A stretch of DNA of 11,538 bases from an uncultured Roseateles sp. (GTDB lineage Bacteria > Pseudomonadota > Gammaproteobacteria > Burkholderiales > Burkholderiaceae): contig CAMPJJ010000143.1 of the NCBI GenBank assembly GCA_946886855.1, positions 1-11,538 on the forward strand. Direction: 5' to 3'. Under the pieces are notes generated by a model. That model saw only the letters and a program-made list of their open reading frames with translations. It did not search any database and had not been told where the DNA came from. This document shows positions 7,404-11,538 of the stretch, in pieces (position 1 is the stretch's first letter; every line of letters starts with the position of its first letter). Both the position numbers and the translations under genes were made by a program.

Positions 7404-8462
7404 ATGCGCGTCCTCGGCATCGAATCCTCCTGCGACGAAACCGGCGTGGCCCTGGTCGACGCGTCCGGCGACGGTGTGCCGACGCTGCTCGCGCACGCGC
7501 TGCACAGCCAGATCACGATGCACCAGGCCTACGGCGGCGTCGTGCCGGAGCTGGCCTCGCGTGACCACATCCGCCGCGTGCTGCCCCTGACCCGCGAGGT
7601 ACTCACGAGCGCTGGGCTGTCGCTCGCGGATGTCGATGTGGTCGCCTACACGCAGGGGCCGGGACTTGCTGGCGCGCTGCTGGTCGGTGCCGGCGTCGCC
7701 GCATCGCTGGGCGCGGCGCTCGATCGGCCGGTGATGGGCATCCATCACCTCGAAGGCCATCTGCTGTCGCCGTTCCTCTCGGCGGATCCGCCGGAATTCC
7801 CGTTCGTCGCGCTGCTGGTGTCCGGCGGCCACACGCAGCTGATGCGCGTCGACGACGTCGGCAGCTACGAACTGCTTGGCGAGACCATCGACGACGCCGC
7901 GGGTGAAGCCTTCGACAAGTCGGCCAAGCTGCTCGGCCTGCCGTATCCCGGCGGCCCACATCTGTCCAAGCTGGCGGAGCAGGGGAATCCGGAAGCCTTC
8001 GCGCTACCGCGCCCGCTCATGCACAGCGGGAAGCCGGACTTCAGCTTCGCTGGTCTGAAGACGGCGGTGCTGACGCAGGTCCGCAAGCTCGAGGCGCAGC
8101 CTGAGGGCATCACCGAACAGCAGCGCGCCGATCTTGCGGCGTCGACGCAGGCTGCCATCGTCGAGGTGCTGGTCAAGAAGGCGCTGCTGGCGCTGAAGGA
8201 AACCGGCCTGAAGCGCCTGGTCGTGGCGGGCGGCGTCGGCGCCAACAAGCGCCTGCGTGAGCAGCTGGATGCGGCCTGCGAGAGGCGCCGCGTGCGCGTC
8301 CACTATCCCGAGCTGCACCTGTGCACAGACAACGGCGCCATGATCGCGCTCGCGGCCGGCTTGCGCCTGCAGCGTGACATGGCGAGCCTCACGCGCGGCG
8401 GTGGCTTCGAGGTCAAGCCGCGCTGGGACCTGTCGCAGCTCGCCAGCCCGGCGCAGCTCTGA
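7404..8462 (+). CDS. tsaD: tRNA t6A threonylcarbamoyltransferase subunit TsaD
   Basis: TsaD, with TsaB and TsaE, transfers threonylcarbamoyl from TC-AMP to A37 of ANN-decoding tRNAs to make t6A. The 352-aa protein (E. coli 337) begins [19 protein letters not shown], the family signature. Metal ligands are His115 and His119 (HHLEGH) and Asp309 (CTDNGAM). The nucleotide-binding ASKHA motifs include VSGGHTQL (139-146) and [13 protein letters not shown] (273-285). The SD is weak (GGAA about 11 nt before ATG). The gene starts 33 nt after fdx without an intervening terminator, so it may be read by isc transcripts. That would tie t6A synthesis to isc expression, but this is inference. Its stop overlaps the next start (TGATG). 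Confidence 0.96.
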   Translation: MRVLGIESSCDETGVALVDASGDGVPTLLAHALHSQITMHQAYGGVVPELASRDHIRRVLPLTREVLTSAGLSLADVDVVAYTQGPGLAGALLVGAGVAASLGAALDRPVMGIHHLEGHLLSPFLSADPPEFPFVALLVSGGHTQLMRVDDVGSYELLGETIDDAAGEAFDKSAKLLGLPYPGGPHLSKLAEQGNPEAFALPRPLMHSGKPDFSFAGLKTAVLTQVRKLEAQPEGITEQQRADLAASTQAAIVEVLVKKALLALKETGLKRLVVAGGVGANKRLREQLDAACERRRVRVHYPELHLCTDNGAMIALAAGLRLQRDMASLTRGGGFEVKPRWDLSQLASPAQL

Positions 8463-9796
8463 TGCGTTGGACGAGCAGGGCGGTGGTCGCCTGGACCGCC
8501 GCGACGGTCGTCATGTCCGCGCTGACGGCTGGCGCCGTGTGGGCTCAAGCGACGCCGGCCCAGGCCCCGATGGGCATTGCTGGAAATGCCTCGTCGCCTC
8601 CGATCCGGCTCGCATTGATCGAAGGGCTGTCTGGTCCGCTCGGCAACGGCGGCGAGGCGGTGTTCCGCAACCTCCTCTGGGCGACCGAGCGCGTCAACGC
8701 CCGCGGCGGCGTGAAGTTGCCTGGCGGCGCGCGCTGGCTGGAGATCGTCCGCTTCGACAGCAAGGGCTCCGTCGAGGAGTCGCTCGCCATGCTGCGCGCG
8801 GCGACGGACCAGCGCATCCCGGTGGTCCTCCAGGGCAACAGCTCCGCCGTCGCGAGCGCGCTGATCGGCGCGCTCGACCGGCACAACGCGCGCGAACCCG
8901 ACCGTCGTGCGCTGTTCCTCAACTACGCCGCCGTCGATCCGGCGCTGACCGGCGCGCAGTGCAGCTTCTGGCACTTCCGTTTCGACGCGCACACCGACAT
9001 GCGGCTGGCTGCGTTGATCGAGGTGATCGCCCAGGATCGGGGCCTCAAGCGGCTGTACCTGAGCGGGCAGGACTACAGCTTCGGCCAGCACCTGCGCGAG
9101 CAGGCGAGGGTGGTGCTGGCCCAGCGCCGGCCCGATCTGGACATCGTCGGCGATGAGCTTCATCCGCTCGGCCGCGTGAAGGACTTCCTGCCTTACGCGA
9201 CCAAGATCCGCGCCAGCGGTGCCCAGGCGGTGCTCACCGGCAACTGGGGCAACGATCTGACGCTGCTGATCAAGGCGGCGAAGGACATCGGGCTCGATGC
9301 GCGCTTCTATACCTTCTATGGGAACGCGCTGGGCGTGCCCGGCGTGCTCGGCGAGGCGGGCGTCGACCGCGTGCTGGCGGTCGCCGAATGGCACCCGAAC
9401 GTCGGCGCGGCGGACTCGGAGCGCTTTTACGCCGCGTTCCGCCAGCGTTTCCCGAAGCCGGAGCACGACTACCTCCATGCGCGGATGCAGCTCATGATCG
9501 AGATGCTGGTCGCCGCCATGGAGAAGGCCGGGAGCACCGATCCGAAGGCCGTCGCGCTCGCGCTGGAGGGGCTCAAGCTCGACGGCCGGCCGCTCGGCAT
9601 CGCGCACCAGGGCTGGATGCGGCCCGCGGACCACCAGCTCCAGCAACCGCTGTACGTCAGCGTCATGCGCCGTGCCGGCGAGGCGGGGACACCCCACGAC
9701 AACGAAGGCTCCGGCTACGGTTTCCGCACGCTGCGCTACCTCGATGCCGGGCAGGCGGAGCAGCCTGCCCGCTGCCGCATGGCGCGCCCGTTCTGA
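8462..9796 (+). CDS. Branched-chain amino acid-type ABC transporter substrate-binding protein
   Basis: This 444-aa protein belongs to the LivJ-like (Peripla_BP_6) periplasmic binding family. A Sec signal occupies residues 1-28 (hydrophobic core from about 7, likely cleavage after VWA). The first lobe opens with IRLALIEGLSGPLGNGGEA, the standard start of this fold, and contains LQGNSSAVASALIGA. The motif LYLSGQDYSFGQHL, followed by FLPYATKIRASGAQAVLTG, is typical of the hinge and second lobe. The ATG at 8462 shares its A with the tsaD stop, so translation is probably coupled to tsaD. No permease or ATPase genes are nearby, so its transporter must be encoded elsewhere, or it may be a sensory or orphan binding protein. 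The ligand cannot be told from sequence; amino acids, amides or small carboxylates are all possible. Confidence 0.85.
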   Translation: MRWTSRAVVAWTAATVVMSALTAGAVWAQATPAQAPMGIAGNASSPPIRLALIEGLSGPLGNGGEAVFRNLLWATERVNARGGVKLPGGARWLEIVRFDSKGSVEESLAMLRAATDQRIPVVLQGNSSAVASALIGALDRHNAREPDRRALFLNYAAVDPALTGAQCSFWHFRFDAHTDMRLAALIEVIAQDRGLKRLYLSGQDYSFGQHLREQARVVLAQRRPDLDIVGDELHPLGRVKDFLPYATKIRASGAQAVLTGNWGNDLTLLIKAAKDIGLDARFYTFYGNALGVPGVLGEAGVDRVLAVAEWHPNVGAADSERFYAAFRQRFPKPEHDYLHARMQLMIEMLVAAMEKAGSTDPKAVALALEGLKLDGRPLGIAHQGWMRPADHQLQQPLYVSVMRRAGEAGTPHDNEGSGYGFRTLRYLDAGQAEQPARCRMARPF

Positions 9797-9819
9797 AAAC
9801 CATCGTTTGCGGCTATACT
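9791..9819 (+). promoter_or_regulatory. Probable rpsO promoter
   Basis: TATACT (9814-9819) matches 5 of 6 of the -10 consensus and stands out in a GC-rich context. TTCTGA (9791-9796), 17 nt upstream, is a weak -35 match and overlaps the stop codon of the preceding gene. Transcription would start near 9826 and give rpsO a leader of about 155 nt. Confidence 0.55.
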
Positions 9820-9982
9820 CCGCGGCTGTCCTGCCAGGTTCTGCCTGGCGACGGCAATCAGCACGACACGGGTCGGTTTCACCTGTGATCGCAAGTCAAA
9901 CCTCGGAAACCGTCTGCGCATTTGACGCCTTCACTGGCATGCCGGCGGACCTTCCGAATCATTCCGGAACAAGGAACGCATC
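9820..9982 (+). promoter_or_regulatory. Structured rpsO leader, candidate S15 autoregulatory RNA
   Basis: The gap between the -10 and rpsO has no convincing ORF but several short hairpins. GCCAGG (9833-9838) pairs with CCTGGC (9844-9849) across a 5-nt loop. GTCAAA (9895-9900) pairs with TTTGAC (9921-9926), enclosing a small CGG-AAA-CCG hairpin (9904-9912). TTCCG (9952-9956) pairs with CGGAA (9965-9969), ending 1 nt before the SD AAGGAA (9971-9976). S15 is known to repress its own translation by binding leader RNA in several bacteria, with different structures in different lineages, so this region is a candidate. The specific structure is my inference. Confidence 0.45.
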
Positions 9983-10252
9983 ATGTCCAGCTTCGACCAA
10001 AACAAGGCCGAGATCGTCAAGGCCAACGCGCGCAGCGCCAACGACACCGGCTCGCCGGAAGTCCAAGTCGCCCTGCTGACCGCGCGCATCAACGAGCTGA
10101 CCCCCCACTTCAAGCTGCACGCCAAGGACCACCACGGCCGTCGCGGTCTGCTGAAGATGGTCAATGCGCGCAAGAGCCTGCTGTCCTACCTGAAGAAGAA
10201 GGACGCCGACCGTTACACCGCCCTGATCCAGAAGCTGGGTCTGCGCAAGTAA
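9983..10252 (+). CDS. rpsO: 30S ribosomal protein S15
   Basis: S15 is a primary 16S rRNA-binding protein of the 30S platform and forms a bridge to the 50S subunit. The 89-aa protein matches the family length and has its conserved elements: [17 protein letters not shown] (20-36), [10 protein letters not shown] (48-57) and the C-terminal [20 protein letters not shown] (9971-9976) is 6 nt before the ATG. It has its own probable promoter and leader, ends in a strong terminator, and precedes pnp, the order known from many proteobacteria. Confidence 0.98.
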   Translation: MSSFDQNKAEIVKANARSANDTGSPEVQVALLTARINELTPHFKLHAKDHHGRRGLLKMVNARKSLLSYLKKKDADRYTALIQKLGLRK

Positions 10253-10267
10253 TCGGCGCATGAAAGC

Positions 10268-10310
10268 AAAGAGCCTGATTGGTCTGACTCCAACAGGCTC
10301 TTTGTCGTTT
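10268..10310 (+). terminator. rpsO intrinsic terminator
   Basis: AAAGAGCCTG (10268-10277) and CAGGCTCTTT (10294-10303) form a perfect 10-bp stem, with an inner TTGG/CCAA pairing (10279-10282 with 10290-10293). The 3' side gives TTTGTCGTTT, an imperfect U-tract. It begins 15 nt after the rpsO stop. The A-run on the left makes it potentially bidirectional. Some read-through into pnp is likely, as in E. coli rpsO-pnp. Confidence 0.85.
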
Positions 10311-10332
10311 CTGCATGCTTCTGCGTGCCGTC

Positions 10333-10379
10333 GGCCGGAGTGTTCCGGCCCGGCGGCCCGACCGGTCAGTGGGCCGGTC
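10333..10379 (+). repeat. Tandem GC-rich hairpins downstream of rpsO
   Basis: GGCCGGA (10333-10339) and TCCGGCC (10344-10350) make a 7-bp stem with a GTGT loop. Next, GACCGG (10360-10365) and CCGGTC (10374-10379) make a 6-bp stem with an 8-nt loop; GGCCC/GGGCC (10355-10359 and 10371-10375) is a competing pairing. Neither is followed by T residues. They could block 3' exonucleases or belong to the pnp leader. Both roles are inference. Confidence 0.5.
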
Positions 10380-10411
10380 ACACAACGGAGTTGAACTGAC
10401 GTGGCGCCGAT

Positions 10412-10482
10412 GTGTCATTCCAAAGCGATTGCCATGCGTTCGCCGGCAGCAGCCGGGACCCGCAGCCGCTCTGGAATGGCAT
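10412..10482 (+). promoter_or_regulatory. Long leader stem-loop before pnp, possible RNase III/PNPase control site
   Basis: CATTCCAAAGCG (10416-10427) pairs with CGCTCTGGAATG (10467-10478), with one mismatch. The helix extends outward through two wobble pairs to 10412/10482, giving about 16 bp. Inside sits a second hairpin, CCGGC-AGCA-GCCGG (10443-10456). In E. coli, RNase III cuts a long pnp leader stem and PNPase then degrades the product to repress itself; this stem, 77 nt before the start codon, could play that part. A competing pairing TGCCAT (10430-10435) with ATGGCA (10476-10481) would disrupt the outer helix. The apparent leader is otherwise gene-free from 10311 to 10558, and no convincing pnp promoter was seen (TTGAAC at 10391 lacks a good -10). 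Confidence 0.5.
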
Positions 10483-10558
10483 CCCGCCAAACCCAGTTTC
10501 ACTCCCGGTCCTTGTGCCGCACCGTGAGCGGCGCATCCCTGAACTGAGGAGAACTCGA

Positions 10559-11538
10559 ATGAGCATGTTCAACAAGGTCGTGAAGACCTTCCAATGGGGC
10601 CAACATCAAGTCGTGATGGAGACCGGCGAAATCGCCCGTCAGTCCTCCGGCGCCGTGCTGGTGAACATCGAGGACACCGTGGTGCTGGCGACCGTCGTCG
10701 CCAAGTCCTCCCCGAAGGCCGGCCAGGACTTCTTCCCGCTGACCGTCGACTACATCGAGAAGACCTACGCCGCCGGCAAGATCCCCGGCAGCTTCTTCAA
10801 ACGTGAAGGCCGTCCGAGCGAGCTCGAGACCCTGACCTCGCGCCTGATCGACCGCCCGATCCGCCCGCTGTTCCCGGAAGGCTTCTTCAATGAAGTCCAG
10901 GTCGTGATCCACACGGTGTCGCTGAACCCTGAAGTCCAGGCCGACATCGCCGCCCTGATCGCCACCAGCGCCGCGCTGGCCATCTCCGGCATCCCGTTCA
11001 ACGGCCCGATCGGCGCCGCCCGCGTGGGCTACGTCAACGGCGAATACGTGCTGAACCCGGGCAAGACCCAGCTGATCGACTCCAAGCTGGACCTGGTCGT
11101 CGCCGGCACCGAAGCCGCCGTGCTGATGGTCGAGTCCGAAGCCGACCAGTTGAGCGAAGACATCATGCTGGGCGCCGTGACCTTCGGTCACGACCAGGGC
11201 AAGGTCGCCATCGCCGCCATCAACGACCTGGTCCGCGACGCCGGCAAGCCGTCCTGGAACTGGGTCGCCCCGGCCAAGGACGAAGCCTTCATCGCCAAGG
11301 TCACCGCCCTGGCCGAGGAAGAGCTGCGCGCCGCCTACCAGATCCGTTCGAAGCAGGCCCGTACCGAAGCCTGCCGCTCGGCCTACTCGAAGGTCAAGGC
11401 TGCGCTGACCGCCGAAGGCACCGACTTCGACGGCGTCGAAGTCGACGGCCTGCTGTTCGAGATCGAAGCCCGCATCGTGCGCGGCCAGATCCTGGCCGGC
11501 GAGCCGCGCATCGACGGTCGCGACACCCGCACCGTGCG
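10559..11538 (+). CDS. pnp: Polyribonucleotide nucleotidyltransferase (PNPase), 5' part
   Basis: PNPase is a trimeric phosphorolytic 3'-to-5' exoribonuclease of the RNA degradosome. The window holds the first 326 codons of a protein usually about 700 aa, cut by the window edge and not by a mutation. The start is [14 protein letters not shown], with SD GAGGAG (10546-10551) 7 nt before the ATG. The first RNase PH domain is clear: [40 protein letters not shown] and [11 protein letters not shown]. The alpha-helical linker domain follows, up to [20 protein letters not shown], where the second RNase PH domain begins. The catalytic second RNase PH, KH and S1 domains lie beyond the window. It follows rpsO, with a structured gap of about 300 nt. 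Confidence 0.97.
   Translation, partial: MSMFNKVVKTFQWGQHQVVMETGEIARQSSGAVLVNIEDTVVLATVVAKSSPKAGQDFFPLTVDYIEKTYAAGKIPGSFFKREGRPSELETLTSRLIDRPIRPLFPEGFFNEVQVVIHTVSLNPEVQADIAALIATSAALAISGIPFNGPIGAARVGYVNGEYVLNPGKTQLIDSKLDLVVAGTEAAVLMVESEADQLSEDIMLGAVTFGHDQGKVAIAAINDLVRDAGKPSWNWVAPAKDEAFIAKVTALAEEELRAAYQIRSKQARTEACRSAYSKVKAALTAEGTDFDGVEVDGLLFEIEARIVRGQILAGEPRIDGRDTRTV

Noticed and set aside
8303..9697. 464-codon open frame antisense to the binding-protein gene
   Set aside because: It is a shadow of the plus-strand gene, which has a signal peptide and family motifs; the antisense reading has none.
1..11538. CRISPR arrays, tRNA genes, insertion sequences, phage or toxin-antitoxin genes
   Set aside because: By eye I found no regularly spaced repeats, tRNA cloverleaf, transposase or integrase motifs, or toxin families; all firm genes are conserved chromosomal ones.

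Overview
The window is high-GC chromosomal DNA with the gene content and protein sequences of a betaproteobacterium, most likely in Burkholderiales. This rests on the isc operon order, the IscR cysteine spacing, and the look of the S15, PNPase and HscA proteins. Nothing suggests a mobile element, phage, CRISPR array or recent transfer. Codon use is uniformly GC-rich across the clear genes.

Layout. (1) On the minus strand, 22-1292 holds a small 54-aa ORF followed by ssuA, an aliphatic-sulfonate-binding protein with a Tat-type signal. A plausible sigma70-like promoter lies just upstream at 1331-1359. (2) 1360-1760 has no confidently identified gene. Its right end holds the iscR control region, where an IscR type 1-like box (1719-1743) sits between two near-identical CCGGGGT(T)AACCC repeats. 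(3) On the plus strand, 1840-7370 is a complete isc cluster: iscR, iscS, iscU, iscA, hscB, hscA, fdx. No iscX follows fdx. (4) tsaD (tRNA t6A synthesis) starts 33 nt after fdx. It is joined by a TGATG stop/start overlap to an orphan branched-chain-amino-acid-type periplasmic binding protein. (5) A new transcription unit gives rpsO (S15) with a structured leader of about 160 nt and a strong terminator. After a gene-free, hairpin-rich gap of about 300 nt comes pnp (PNPase), cut off by the window end.

How the parts work together. IscS takes sulfur from cysteine and passes it to the IscU scaffold. HscA and HscB recognise the LPPVK motif of IscU and promote cluster release. Fdx supplies electrons, IscA is an A-type carrier, and IscR senses cluster status and represses the operon. 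The divergent ssuA unit would feed sulfonate sulfur towards cysteine, so the left half has a sulfur theme, although a regulatory link is only inference. rpsO-pnp is the classic ribosome/RNA-decay pair, known in E. coli to be controlled through leader RNA.

The genes are ordinary conserved ones and I see no undescribed multi-gene system. The interest lies in RNA and DNA control elements: a textbook intrinsic terminator between iscA and hscB that abuts the hscB start codon, the paired repeats around the IscR box, a hairpin between iscS and iscU, and the rpsO and pnp leaders.
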